Part shown: in pieces, positions 9,238 to 22,100 of the stretch
Position numbering within the stretch: the first letter of the stretch is position 1
How the letters are laid out: each line of letters begins with the position of its first letter
The notes under the pieces: model-generated
What the model was told of the DNA's origin: nothing
Seen by the model: the letters and a program-made list of their open reading frames with translations, nothing else
The model's database searches: none
Position numbers and translations under genes: made by a program
Assembly: GCF_900091455.1 (NCBI RefSeq)
Contig: NZ_LT607412.1
Span: forward strand, 2,666,001-2,730,000
DNA length: 64,000 nt
Direction: 5' to 3'
Origin: Micromonospora coriariae
GTDB lineage: Bacteria > Actinomycetota > Actinomycetes > Mycobacteriales > Micromonosporaceae

Positions 9238-9879
9238 ATGGAGATCGAGATCTACGCGGACGTCGTGTGCCCGTGGTGCTACATCGGCAAGCGCCGACTG
9301 GAAGAGGCGCTCGCCAGCTACGACGGCGAGGTGACCGTCCGCTACCGGCCGTTCCAACTCGATCCGTCGCCGGTGGCCGAGCCCCGGCCGCTGGTGGAGG
9401 CGATGGCCGCCAAGTTCGGCGGCCCGGAGCAAGCCCGGCAGATGTTCGCGCACGTGACAGGGGTCGCGGCCGGTGACGGGCTCCGGCTCGACTTCGACCG
9501 GGCGGTGGCCGCGAACACCTTCGACGCGCACCGGCTGGTCTCGTACGCCGCCGACCACGGCCGGGCCGCCGAGATGGTGGAGGCGCTTTATCAGGCGTAC
9601 TTCACCGAGGGCGTCGACGTCGGCTCCCACGAGGCCCTGGCCACGGTGGCCGGCGGCATCGGCCTGGACGCCGCCGACGTGCGCAGGTTCCTCGACTCCG
9701 ACGAGCGGGTCGCCGACATCGCCGCCCAGCTGGCCGCCGCCCGGGAGTTGGGCGTCACAAGCGTGCCGACCTTCGTGCTGGCCGGAAAGTACGCGGTCAC
9801 CGGCGCCCAGGAGGCCCAGACGCTGCTCGCCGCGCTGGCGGAGGTCGAGCAGCGCGAGTCCGGAGCGCACTCGCACTGA
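9238..9879 (+). CDS. DsbA/FrnE-family thiol oxidoreductase
   Basis: A 213-residue thioredoxin-fold protein with an inserted helical domain. The active site CPWC uses Cys11 and Cys14. The cis-Pro loop is seen near the end (TSVPTFVLAGKYAVTGAQ). There is no signal peptide, so it acts in the cytoplasm like FrnE. ATG 9238 is 20 bases after the SufE stop. Substrates are unknown. Confidence 0.9.
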   Translation: MEIEIYADVVCPWCYIGKRRLEEALASYDGEVTVRYRPFQLDPSPVAEPRPLVEAMAAKFGGPEQARQMFAHVTGVAAGDGLRLDFDRAVAANTFDAHRLVSYAADHGRAAEMVEALYQAYFTEGVDVGSHEALATVAGGIGLDAADVRRFLDSDERVADIAAQLAAARELGVTSVPTFVLAGKYAVTGAQEAQTLLAALAEVEQRESGAHSH

Positions 9880-9924
9880 GTCGGGCCGCAGCCGGCCAGG
9901 GCAGCCGGCATCGACAGGCGTGAT

Positions 9925-9938
9925 GTTTCACGTGCAAC
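9925..9938. other. Degenerate parS-like site
   Basis: GTTTCACGTGCAAC differs at one base from the ParB-binding palindrome GTTTCACGTGAAAC found five times near parAB in this window. It lies in the gap between the FrnE-like and YbaK-like genes, about 35 kb from oriC. Many parS variants with one change still bind ParB weakly, so this could be a functional distal site or chance. Confidence 0.5.
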
Positions 9939-9959
9939 GGTATCGATGCCGGTGCCTGG

Positions 9960-10508
9960 TCAGGCCGGTCGGGCCAGGCCCTCCACCACCTGCGCGCCGG
10001 GCAGTACGCCGAGCGCCGGACCGGGCAGCGCGATCTTGCTGTGCCGTACGCCGGACCCGATGATCACGTGCGGCGTCGCGATCACCCGTGCGTCCACCAG
10101 GATCGGCCACTGCGCCGGCAGCCCGATCGGGGTGATGCCGCCGTACTCCATGCCGGTGAGCGCGACCGCGTCGTCCATCGGAGCGAAGCTCGCCTTACGC
10201 ACGTCCAGTGCCCGGCGGGCCACTCCGTTCACGTCGGCACGGGTGGTGGCCAGGATGATGCAGGCCGCGTAGCGGACCACACCCTCGCGCTTGCCGGCCA
10301 CCACCACACAGTTGGCCGACACGTCCAGCCCCACCTCGTACGCCGCGCAGAACGCGGCCGTGTCGGCGAGATCGGCGTCGATCGGGGCGACCAGCACCTC
10401 GTCGACGTCCACCGGGGCGTCGGCGGGCCACTGCGCGATCGCCTCCGCCACCGGCGGGGCGAGCAGGTCCAGGCGGGCACGGGCGGGTTCGGTCTTCAGC
10501 GTTCCCAT
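9960..10508 (-). CDS. YbaK/ProX-type aminoacyl-tRNA deacylase
   Basis: A 182-residue free-standing homologue of the prolyl-tRNA synthetase editing domain; such proteins hydrolyse mischarged Cys- or Ala-tRNA-Pro. Family pattern: NCVVVAGKREGVVRYAACIIL, the conserved Lys in DVRKASFAP and the C-terminal GGITPIGLP, then VIIGSGVRHSKIALPG. ATG 10508 is chosen because the long in-frame upstream extension is low-complexity. proS is about 3.5 kb away, so both in-cis and in-trans editing of tRNA-Pro may be encoded in this block. Confidence 0.85.
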   Translation of the reverse strand: MGTLKTEPARARLDLLAPPVAEAIAQWPADAPVDVDEVLVAPIDADLADTAAFCAAYEVGLDVSANCVVVAGKREGVVRYAACIILATTRADVNGVARRALDVRKASFAPMDDAVALTGMEYGGITPIGLPAQWPILVDARVIATPHVIIGSGVRHSKIALPGPALGVLPGAQVVEGLARPA

Positions 10509-10623
10509 CACGGGTGCGATCCTCGCACCCGCCGCGCCGAACCGCCCGGTGACTCCCGAACCGCCCGGCGATCCCGAGCCGCCACGCGGCCCGGCCCGTC
10601 CGGGGGCCGAGCCGGCGGGCGGC

Positions 10624-10818
10624 TCAACTGCCGGCGAGGAAGGCGTTCTCGCGCAGGAAGGTGCGGTCGCGGGAGGCTGCCAGTTCCTCGGCGCGCTGGG
10701 CCTTGGCCCGGAACAGCTCCACATCCTCCAGCGCGTGCCGGACACCCAGCCGGATCACGCCGTAGAGGAAGACGAAACCGAAGACGTACAGGATGACGGT
10801 GGCGACGACTGCGAACAT
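10624..10818 (-). CDS. Small single-pass membrane protein
   Basis: A 64-residue protein starting at ATG 10818. One membrane helix covers about residues 3-27 (VVATVILYVFGFVFLYGVIRL), followed by a charged, probably cytoplasmic tail with heptad-like helix (LFRAKAQRAEELAASRDR). No family is recognised. It lies 37 bases downstream of the reductase gene in the same direction and could be cotranscribed. Confidence 0.65.
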   Translation of the reverse strand: MFAVVATVILYVFGFVFLYGVIRLGVRHALEDVELFRAKAQRAEELAASRDRTFLRENAFLAGS

Positions 10819-10855
10819 GGCGTCACCGTAAGACGAACGTGAACCGGTGTACGTC

Positions 10856-11638
10856 TCATCTCCGCTCGGTTCCCCCGTACGTGTCAGCGAGGTGGTCGGC
10901 CCAGGTGCGCACGCCTCGGGGCAGCACCTCGGTGACCAGGCCGCCGGCGCGCAGTTCGCGACCGAGCCGGCCGGGGATCCGCACCGGCAGCAGGGGACGG
11001 CGTGATCCACGGGCCTTCTGCCAGGCGCGTACCGCCTCGTCGAAGCGGAGCACCTGCGGCCCGCCGTACTCCTCGATGCCGCCCAGTGGGCCGGCGACCA
11101 GGCGAGCCGCCAACCGCGCCGCCACCTCGCCCGTGTCGACCGGCTGGGCGAGCACCGCCCGGTCGCCGATCACCGGCCCCAGCCGCGCGCTGGCGGCCAG
11201 CATGTCGTCCAGGAACTGCGGAAACTGGGTCGCCCGCAGCACCGACCACGGCACCGGGCCGGCAGCCACCACCTGCTCGGCGGCGAGCTTGTGCCGGTAG
11301 TACGGGATCGGCACCCGGTCCACGCCGACGATCGAGACGTACACCAGGTGCTGGACACCGGCGGCGCCAGCGGCGACCACCAGCCGGCGCGTGCCCAGCA
11401 CGTCCACCTGGTAGGTCCGCCGGCCCTGGGGTGCGGACGCCAGGTGCAGCACAGCGTCCACTCCGGCCACCGCCTCGGTCAGCCCTTCGCCGGTGGCCAG
11501 GTCGGTCACCACCCATTCCACCTCGCCGCCGGTACGCGGCCGTCGGCTGGCGGCCCGGACGCGAATTCCGTCGTCGCGCAGCCGGGCCAGCACAGCGTGG
11601 CCCAGGCGACCGCTCGCTCCGGTGACCAGAACCCTCAT
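10856..11638 (-). CDS. NAD(P)-binding NmrA/SDR-like reductase
   Basis: A 260-residue atypical short-chain dehydrogenase. The dinucleotide-binding loop is VLVTGASGRLGHAVLARL at the very N-terminus. It lacks a clear YxxxK pair in SDR spacing and instead resembles NmrA/NAD(P)H-binding family members (YVSIVGVDRVPIPYYRHKLA). ATG 11638 has a GGGAGG ribosome site. These proteins act as reductases or redox sensors; the substrate here is unknown. Confidence 0.85.
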   Translation of the reverse strand: MRVLVTGASGRLGHAVLARLRDDGIRVRAASRRPRTGGEVEWVVTDLATGEGLTEAVAGVDAVLHLASAPQGRRTYQVDVLGTRRLVVAAGAAGVQHLVYVSIVGVDRVPIPYYRHKLAAEQVVAAGPVPWSVLRATQFPQFLDDMLAASARLGPVIGDRAVLAQPVDTGEVAARLAARLVAGPLGGIEEYGGPQVLRFDEAVRAWQKARGSRRPLLPVRIPGRLGRELRAGGLVTEVLPRGVRTWADHLADTYGGTERR

Positions 11639-11770
11639 CCCATCCTCCCGCCCGCCGTGAAACCACGGCCTCCGCCAGCCCATCGATCCGTCCGGCACCG
11701 GCCGCGCCGCCCGTGGGCCACCTGCTGTTGACGGCACCTCGGGGCGGCCCGTGACCGGGTGTGCGGCGGG

Positions 11771-12424
11771 TCACCCCGAGCGGATCAGATCCAGCACGGT
11801 CAGCAGCGCGAAGAACGCGATCAACACTTCGCTGACCACCCAGGCGTGCCCCTGTGCCCACTCCCGCATGCGGGCCAGCACCCGTGCCGCGCGCTGCCTG
11901 AGCAGAAGCAACGCCAGCAGTGGCAGTGCGAGCAGCGTCACCGTGAACAGTACGAACGGCAGCAGGTGCCACCACGGCAGGTTGTGCCGGGCGACGCTCG
12001 CCCCGACGGCGGCCATGGTCAGGTCATCGGTGGGCGTCACCACGAAGAGCAGCGCGCCCAGCCGCAACGCCCAGGCGGGGTCGGCGTGCCCGATGCTCCC
12101 CAGCCACTTCGGCTGCCCGGCACGGTGCCGGCGCAGCCAGACGACCACGGCCAGAATGACCAGCAGGACGAGCACCACCAGGTCGACGGCGGGCCCACGC
12201 TCGAGCCGGCCCGCCACTGCTGTGGCATCGTCGGCCAGGCCGCCGACCAGCCGGACGAGCAGCCACGCCACCGTCACCCCGGCGGTGACCACCAGCCCGG
12301 CACCGGCGAGGAAGCCCAACGACGCGGCCCGGGGACGGTCCGACGAGGCGAGGAAGACCGCCACGACCAACTGGGTCCCGGCGACCATCACCACGGCCAG
12401 TGGCAGGACGGTCAGGAAGTTCAT
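11771..12424 (-). CDS. GAP/Sap family integral membrane protein
   Basis: A 217-residue protein with about six hydrophobic helices (for example MNFLTVLPLAVVMVAG and LPLLALLLLRQ). The pattern, including VTPTDDLTMAAVGASVA, matches GAP-family proteins (Sap, sulfolipid-1-addressing protein in mycobacteria), thought to help move glycolipids. Start ATG 12424. It sits 51 bases after the MFS gene stop in the same direction, so the two may form an export operon. Confidence 0.75.
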   Translation of the reverse strand: MNFLTVLPLAVVMVAGTQLVVAVFLASSDRPRAASLGFLAGAGLVVTAGVTVAWLLVRLVGGLADDATAVAGRLERGPAVDLVVLVLLVILAVVVWLRRHRAGQPKWLGSIGHADPAWALRLGALLFVVTPTDDLTMAAVGASVARHNLPWWHLLPFVLFTVTLLALPLLALLLLRQRAARVLARMREWAQGHAWVVSEVLIAFFALLTVLDLIRSG

Positions 12425-12475
12425 CGCCCGCCATCCTCCCGGCCCACCTGCGCCGGACGCCGCCGAATCCACGGA

Positions 12476-13855
12476 TCAGCCGCCCGGCCGCGCCCTCCCG
12501 CCAACCACCACCCGACCGGCCAGCAGCGCACCGAACAACGCCAGCCCGGCGGCCACCACCAGGGTCGCCGTGTAGCTGGCCGGGCCCGGCGCGCTTCCGG
12601 CGGCCAGCACGGCGCCGGTGAGCGCCAGCACGGTCGCCGCGAAGAGCGAGTCGCCCAGTTGCAGCGAGGAACTGTTCCGGCCCTGCTCCCCGGGGGCCGA
12701 CAGCTCCAGGGTGAGCACCGACAACGACGGATAGAGCAACCCCATGCCGAGGCCGGCCACCGCCCAGCCCAGCACCGCGACGGCCACCGGCAGCTCGGGC
12801 CGGACGGCCAGCGCCACAGTGGCGGTGCCGATCGTGATGCAGCTCAACCCGGCCCGCGGCAGGCTGGCGCGGGAGGCCGGCAGGGGGATCCGGCCCTGCA
12901 CCCAGGAGCCCACCGACCAGGCCAGCGCCCCGACCGTGAGAACCAGCCCGGCGGCGGTCGGCGACAGGCCCCGCTCCCGGGACAGCATCAGCGGGATGAC
13001 CACCTCGGCGCCGACGAACGACGCCGACGCCAGACCCCGCAGCCCGACCACGGTGGGCAGGCCCCGGGCCGCCCGCAGGAACCCGGGCGGCAGCAGGCGC
13101 GGAGCGCAGACCAGCAGGCCGGCCACCGCGAACGCGATCACGACCACGGCGGCGGCACCGCGCTGCTGTCCCCCGATGTGCAGCAGTGCGGCGCTCGCCC
13201 CCGCCCCGCACGCCCAGCCGATCCGGGCCGCCGCGCCCGCCGGCGGCCGGGTCTGCACAATCCGGTCCAGCGACCGCAGGCCGGGATGGATCAACAGCAC
13301 GGCCGGCACGGCCACCGCCGGCACCGCCAGGAAGACCCACCGCCAGCCCAGGTACTCCACGATCAGGCCCGCCAGCGCCGGCCCGACCAGCGACGGTACG
13401 ACCCACGCCGCCGCGAACGCGGCGAAGATCCGCCGGTGCAGCTCCTCCGGGTACGCGTGCCCGACGATCACGTAGAGCGCCACCGAGAGCAGCCCGGAGC
13501 CGAACCCCTGCACCACCCGGCCGACGACCAGCGCACCCATCACGGGGGCGGTCCCGGCGATCAGCAGTCCGACCACGAACCAGGCGACGCCGTGCCACAT
13601 CGGCCCCCGGGGCCCACGCGAGTCGGACCAGATGCCGGAGACCACCATGGCCAGCACGCCCGCGGCGAACGGACCGCCGAAGGCGATGCCGTACAGCGCC
13701 AGCCCGTCCAGGCTGCGAGCGACGGTCGGCATCGCCGTACCGACAGCCAGCGCCTCGAACGCGAGCAGCGAGATCAGCGCGACACTGCCCACCGTCATCG
13801 CGCGCAGCCGGGGCGCGAACAGCCCCGGCGCGGCCGGTACGACGGTGGCGGTCAC
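12476..13855 (-). CDS. MFS multidrug-type exporter
   Basis: A 459-residue major facilitator with about 12-14 membrane helices. The loop after helix 2 reads SGIWSDSRGPRGPM (motif A region) and a drug-antiporter style GRVVQGFGSGLLSV segment follows. The start is GTG 13855. It is followed by the GAP-family membrane protein. Proton-driven efflux of small molecules is likely; the substrate is unknown. No regulator is directly adjacent. Confidence 0.88.
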   Translation of the reverse strand: MTATVVPAAPGLFAPRLRAMTVGSVALISLLAFEALAVGTAMPTVARSLDGLALYGIAFGGPFAAGVLAMVVSGIWSDSRGPRGPMWHGVAWFVVGLLIAGTAPVMGALVVGRVVQGFGSGLLSVALYVIVGHAYPEELHRRIFAAFAAAWVVPSLVGPALAGLIVEYLGWRWVFLAVPAVAVPAVLLIHPGLRSLDRIVQTRPPAGAAARIGWACGAGASAALLHIGGQQRGAAAVVVIAFAVAGLLVCAPRLLPPGFLRAARGLPTVVGLRGLASASFVGAEVVIPLMLSRERGLSPTAAGLVLTVGALAWSVGSWVQGRIPLPASRASLPRAGLSCITIGTATVALAVRPELPVAVAVLGWAVAGLGMGLLYPSLSVLTLELSAPGEQGRNSSSLQLGDSLFAATVLALTGAVLAAGSAPGPASYTATLVVAAGLALFGALLAGRVVVGGRARPGG

Positions 13856-13968
13856 CGAGCACCCGCCGAGCGGGCGTCGGGCGGGCAGGTCCGCAGTGGT
13901 GTGCTCGGCATGCGCCCAGCCTGCGACCTCAACCCGGATTCAGGTCAACCGGTGTGACCCGGCTCTCG

Positions 13969-14229
13969 TCAGGCGTTCTCCAGCGCCTCCCCGACGCCCC
14001 GTACCAGTCCCGAGAAGTGCTGGTCCGACAGGAGGTGGCCGGCGGTGATCACCACGGCCAGCGGCCATTCGATGACCTGGAGGGCGGCGAGCACCCCGAG
14101 CCCGGCGTAGTACGCGATCCGGTCCGGCGGTGGCACCGCCATCGAACCCAGCATCGGCACCTCCACCCGCCGGCTGTACATCCGGAGGTTCTCCCGCGCG
14201 CCGTTGAGGTGTCGCGTCAGCGTGCTCAT
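13969..14229 (-). CDS. Small membrane-associated protein next to the P-type ATPase
   Basis: An 86-residue protein from ATG 14229, with a hydrophobic segment at about residues 40-65 (YYAGLGVLAALQVIEWPLAVV). It is transcribed divergently from the large P-type ATPase, 153 bases away, and may share its promoter region. No family is recognised with certainty. A chaperone or regulatory link to the ATPase is only a positional guess. Confidence 0.65.
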   Translation of the reverse strand: MSTLTRHLNGARENLRMYSRRVEVPMLGSMAVPPPDRIAYYAGLGVLAALQVIEWPLAVVITAGHLLSDQHFSGLVRGVGEALENA

Positions 14230-14396
14230 TCGGCCTCCCCGTGGTCCGTTGACGTTCGCCGGATTCCACCACCCACCCCGTCCATGCGCTGCCGCCTGCG
14301 GAAAGTTCAGCTGCTCGCGGGGCATAACGGACGGCAGGCCGGGAAGCCAGGCCGCCGGACGCGAGGCGGCGGGAGGGCGACGATGGGCGTGGGCAG

Positions 14397-18899
<4,503 letters not shown>

Positions 18900-18961
18900 C
18901 CGCCCACCCGCGCATGCCCGCCCCTCGCCGGGGTACCGCAGCACGGGAGGAGGTGGTCACG

Positions 18962-19762
18962 GTGACGGAACAGCCGCAGGTGACGTTCATCGGCACCGCG
19001 ACGACGGTGCTGCGGATCGGCGGGTTCACCCTGCTGACCGATCCGAACTTTCTGCACCGGGGCCAGCGGGCGTACCTGGGCAAGGGCATGTGGTCGCGCC
19101 GGCGCACCGACCCGGCACTGTCGATCGCCCAACTCCCGGAGCTGGACGCGGTGGTCCTTTCCCACCTGCACGGCGACCACTTCGACCGGGTTGCCCGCCG
19201 CCACCTGGCCCGCGAGCTGCCCATCGTCACCACCCCGGCCGCTGAACGGAAGCTGCGTCGCTGGGGATTCCGGGCCGCGGAGGGTCTGCCGACCTGGTCG
19301 TCCCGGGAACTGCACAGCGATGGTACGACGCTGCGGCTGACCTCGATGCCCGGCAAGCACGGCCCGGGCGCCCTGGACCGGCTGCTGCCCGACGTGATGG
19401 GCACGATGATCGACGTGGAGCGTGCCGGGCGGCGCGAGTTCCGGCTCTACGTCACAGGCGACACGCTGAACCGGCCGCTGCTCGCCGCCGTCCCGGAGCG
19501 GTACCCGGACATCGACGCGATGCTGATCCACCTCGGCGGCACGAAGGTTGCCGGGATCCTGCTCACCATGGACGCCCGGCAGGGCGCCGACCTGGTGGAG
19601 CTGGTTCGGCCGAAGTTGACCGTGCCGATCCACTACGACGACTACGGGGTGTTCCGCTCACCGCTGGCGCACTTCGTGGACGAGGCCCGACGCCGGGGAT
19701 GGGCGGCACAGGTACGCACCATCGGCCGCGGTGAGACAGTCCCCCTCACCTCACCCTCCTGA
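18962..19762 (+). CDS. MBL-fold (UlaG-like) metal-dependent hydrolase
   Basis: A 266-residue metallo-beta-lactamase fold protein. The metal motif HLHGDHFD supplies His68, His70, Asp72 and His73; later ligands are in MPGKHG, YVTGDT and the C-terminal PIHYDDYG. GTG 18962 is favoured over GTG 18953 because GGGAGGAGG ends 8 bases upstream. The gene follows the ATPase by 62 bases. The family includes phosphodiesterases and lactonases; the substrate is unknown. Confidence 0.87.
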   Translation: MTEQPQVTFIGTATTVLRIGGFTLLTDPNFLHRGQRAYLGKGMWSRRRTDPALSIAQLPELDAVVLSHLHGDHFDRVARRHLARELPIVTTPAAERKLRRWGFRAAEGLPTWSSRELHSDGTTLRLTSMPGKHGPGALDRLLPDVMGTMIDVERAGRREFRLYVTGDTLNRPLLAAVPERYPDIDAMLIHLGGTKVAGILLTMDARQGADLVELVRPKLTVPIHYDDYGVFRSPLAHFVDEARRRGWAAQVRTIGRGETVPLTSPS

Positions 19763-19849
19763 CCGCCGGTGGCTGCGCGATCGAGGCAGGCACCGGCACA
19801 CCGATCGCCGCCACCGCTGACCGGTGACGGCGCTCGATGACGGACGAGG

Positions 19850-20269
19850 TCAGCCGCGCTCGGAGATGGCCTCGATGAGATCACCCACGGGGCGTTCCGG
19901 CAGGGACCGGGCCACATCGGCCACGGCCACGATGCCGACGAGCTGATGCCCGTCGATCACCGGCAGTCGGCGTACCTTGTGCTGACCCATGGTCCGCAGG
20001 ATCTCGGCAGCGTCGTCGTCCGCGCCGATGGTCACCGCCTCACCCTGGGCCAGTTCGCCGGCGGTCACGTTGGCCGGGTCGCGGCCCTCCGCCAGCACCT
20101 TCACCACGATGTCGCGGTCGGTCAGCATGCCCTTGAGCCGGTTGTCGTCACCGCAGATCGGCAGCGAGCCGACTCCCAGCTCGGCCATCCGCTTCGCGGC
20201 CGACTTCAGGTCGTCCTGCTCGCGGACGCAGCTCACGTCGTTCGTCATGATTTCGCGCGCGGTCGGCAT
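19850..20269 (-). CDS. Tandem CBS domain protein (second copy)
   Basis: A 139-residue two-CBS protein: KGMLTDRDIVVKVLAEGRD ends the first CBS and LVGIVAVADVARSLPE the second. It is a paralogue of the protein at 8296-8721, sharing MLTDRDIVV. It is transcribed toward the MBL gene (convergent). Such proteins sense adenosine nucleotides. A run of nine G (20290-20298) lies 20 bases upstream of its ATG. Confidence 0.88.
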   Translation of the reverse strand: MPTAREIMTNDVSCVREQDDLKSAAKRMAELGVGSLPICGDDNRLKGMLTDRDIVVKVLAEGRDPANVTAGELAQGEAVTIGADDDAAEILRTMGQHKVRRLPVIDGHQLVGIVAVADVARSLPERPVGDLIEAISERG

Positions 20270-20425
20270 TGGCCTGACACCTCACTTCCGGGGGGGGGTT
20301 GTTGCCGTTCCTCCTACCCCGACCGCCCTCGACCATGCGAACCGGCCGGCGGCTCACCGCTCCGGGCCGTGCGCGCAGTTCGACCTCTTGGCAGCTCGCT
20401 TCGCCGGTCGCTTCCCGCTCATGCC

Positions 20426-20632
20426 CTGCCCATCGTGCTCGTCGCCCAGCCGTGGCGGTTCGACGTCTCCCCGTGCGAAGCCGGAGATCCCGACACGACC
20501 CTGTTCGTCTACACGACCGAGGCCGGGTCGCCCTCGCGGCGGGCCATGGATCTCCTGGCGAGTTGGACCGCCCCCGACAGTGGCCTCAACCGGGAGCAGC
20601 AGAGTCGACGCCATCCGGACTCCGCCACGGGG
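20426..20632 (+). pseudogene. C-terminal remnant of an MmyB-like HTH regulator
   Basis: One frame reads VLVAQPWRFDVSP, then DTTLFVYTTEAGSPSRRAMDLLASW. The pattern of a short strand, FVYTTEAGSPS and a final helix is that of the C-terminal end of MmyB-type (XRE) regulators, which commonly sit next to short-chain dehydrogenases. No helix-turn-helix or start is present upstream in this frame, so it looks like a decayed gene. An SDR gene does follow 0.7 kb downstream. The family call rests on pattern memory. Confidence 0.45.
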
Positions 20633-20653
20633 TGACTGCCCGCACAGTTGTGG

Positions 20654-20663
20654 ACTGATCAGT
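20654..20663. promoter_or_regulatory. ACTGATCAGT operator upstream of tetR
   Basis: The perfect 10-base palindrome ACTGATCAGT lies 22 bases before the TetR start codon. The same palindrome recurs at 21284-21293, before the SDR gene. Two copies flanking the regulator gene make it the likely TetR operator, giving autoregulation and control of the reductase. Confidence 0.65.
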
Positions 20664-20685
20664 TCCTTACCTCTATGGTTGCGGC

Positions 20686-21261
20686 ATGGGCAGGCCGAGG
20701 ACGTTCGACATCGACGCGGCGGTGGACCGCGCGATGGAGCTGTTCTGGCGACAGGGCTTCGAGGGCACCTCGACGGAGGATCTCGTGGCGGGGCTCGGAA
20801 TCGCCCGGGGCAGCCTCTACAAGGCGTTCGGATCGAAGGAGCAGCTCTACGCGCTGGCGCTGCGCCGTTACTGCCAACGCCACGCGGCAGGGCTGCTCGA
20901 GGTGTTGGACCGGGCGGAGCAGGTGCGGCCGGCGATCCGGGCGGCGCTCCTGGAGTTGGTGGAGGTTGATCTGGCCGATCCGGAGCTGGGCTGCCTGGTG
21001 GTCAACGCGGCCACGGAGCGCGCTGCGCACCCGGACACGGTGCAGCAGGTGTCCCGCACGATGGGCCAGATCGAGTCGGCCCTGGCGGGAGCGTTGGAGC
21101 GGGCCCGGGTCCGCGGGGAGATCGCGGCGGACAAGAAACCACGGGAGCTGGCCCAGTTCCTGACCACGTTTCTGCAGGGTCTGCGAGTGATGGGCAAGGC
21201 CCGCGCGGATCGGGCGTTCCTTGACAACGCCGTGGAGGTCGCCATGGGCGCCCTCGACTGA
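20686..21261 (+). CDS. TetR/AcrR family regulator
   Basis: A 191-residue repressor. The helix-turn-helix is at residues about 8-55 (MELFWRQGFEGTSTEDLV, then GIARGSLYKAFGSKEQLY). The C-terminal domain resembles the TetR_C group that controls oxidoreductases and quinone or aldehyde responses (LGCLVVNAATE). It is followed by an SDR gene with the same palindrome upstream, so it probably represses both genes until a small electrophilic or xenobiotic ligand binds. The ligand is inferred only from family habits. Confidence 0.88.
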   Translation: MGRPRTFDIDAAVDRAMELFWRQGFEGTSTEDLVAGLGIARGSLYKAFGSKEQLYALALRRYCQRHAAGLLEVLDRAEQVRPAIRAALLELVEVDLADPELGCLVVNAATERAAHPDTVQQVSRTMGQIESALAGALERARVRGEIAADKKPRELAQFLTTFLQGLRVMGKARADRAFLDNAVEVAMGALD

Positions 21262-21283
21262 CTTTTTGCTGCCCGAATTAGGA

Positions 21284-21293
21284 ACTGATCAGT
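21284..21293. promoter_or_regulatory. ACTGATCAGT operator upstream of the SDR gene
   Basis: Second copy of the ACTGATCAGT palindrome, 18 bases before the SDR start. It sits in an AT-rich promoter stretch between the TetR stop and the SDR gene, where binding would block transcription or early elongation. Confidence 0.65.
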
Positions 21294-21311
21294 CAACAAT
21301 TGGGAGTGATA

Positions 21312-22100
21312 GTGAATCTCGAACTGCAGGGCAAGGTCGCCATCGTCACCGGTGCGAGCAAGGGCATCGGACTGAGCACCGTGGCGGCGTTGCTCGACGA
21401 AGGGGCGCACGTGGTGGCGAACAGCCGCACGAGCACGCCGGAGCTCGACGCCCAGGTCGCGCGCGGCGCCACCGTGGTACTGGCCGACATCACCGACGCG
21501 GATACCCCGCAACGGCTCGTCGACGCCGCACTGTCGACGTACGGGCGCCTGGATGTGCTGGTCAACAACGTTGGCGCCGGCAGCGTCCGGTCCGGATTCC
21601 TCGACGTCGACGACACCGAATGGGCGCGCGTGTTCGACGTGACGTTCTTCAGCGCCGTACGCACCAGCAGGGCCGCCCTGCCCGCCCTGCTGGACAACGG
21701 CGGGACGATCGTCAACATCAGCAGCATCAATGCCAGACTGCCGTTTCCGATGGTGGTCGACTACTCGGCGGCCAAGGCGGCGGTGGCCAACCTGACCAAG
21801 ACCCTGTCGGAGGAGTTCGCCCCACGTGGTGTGCGGGTCAACGCCGTCTCGCCCGGCCCGGTGCGGACCCCGTTCTGGACCGGACCCGACGGTTTCGCAC
21901 ACGCCGTCGCGGCCGGCGCGGGGGTCACCGCACAGCAGGCGCTCGACGAGGTGGTGCCGCAGAGCATGGCGATCAGCACCGGCCGGATCACCGAGGCCGG
22001 CGAGGTCGCCGACCTGGTGCTTTTCCTTGCCTCCGCCCGCTCCGCCAACACCACCGGCGCCGAGTTCATTCTCGATGGCGGCCAGGTCAAGACCCTCTAG
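21312..22100 (+). CDS. Short-chain dehydrogenase/reductase
   Basis: A 262-residue classical SDR. The cofactor loop is TGASKGIG, the structural motif NNVGAG, the catalytic Tyr and Lys are in DYSAAKAAV, and the C-terminal FILDGGQ is typical. Start GTG 21312 follows GGGAG at 21302-21306; an in-frame TTG at 21300 overlaps that ribosome site. A shared palindrome suggests control by the TetR protein encoded just upstream. Substrate unknown. Confidence 0.9.
   Translation: MNLELQGKVAIVTGASKGIGLSTVAALLDEGAHVVANSRTSTPELDAQVARGATVVLADITDADTPQRLVDAALSTYGRLDVLVNNVGAGSVRSGFLDVDDTEWARVFDVTFFSAVRTSRAALPALLDNGGTIVNISSINARLPFPMVVDYSAAKAAVANLTKTLSEEFAPRGVRVNAVSPGPVRTPFWTGPDGFAHAVAAGAGVTAQQALDEVVPQSMAISTGRITEAGEVADLVLFLASARSANTTGAEFILDGGQVKTL

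Larger units (their letters stand above)
20270..20685. other. Gene-free stretch between CBS and TetR genes
   Basis: About 415 bases with no intact gene. It begins with the CBS gene leader and a 9-G homopolymer (20290-20298). It then holds a broken coding remnant (described separately) at about 20426-20632, and ends with the TetR promoter and a palindrome at 20654-20663. Confidence 0.6.

Noticed and set aside
10884..11975. Long minus-strand open frame (363 codons) across the reductase and its flank
   Set aside because: It overlaps the clear NmrA-like reductase in another frame, and its translation is Arg/Gly/Pro-rich with no family motif: a high-GC shadow frame.
12024..13862. 612-codon minus-strand frame over the MFS gene
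   Set aside because: Shadow of the MFS gene; low-complexity Arg/Gly/Ala content with no motif.
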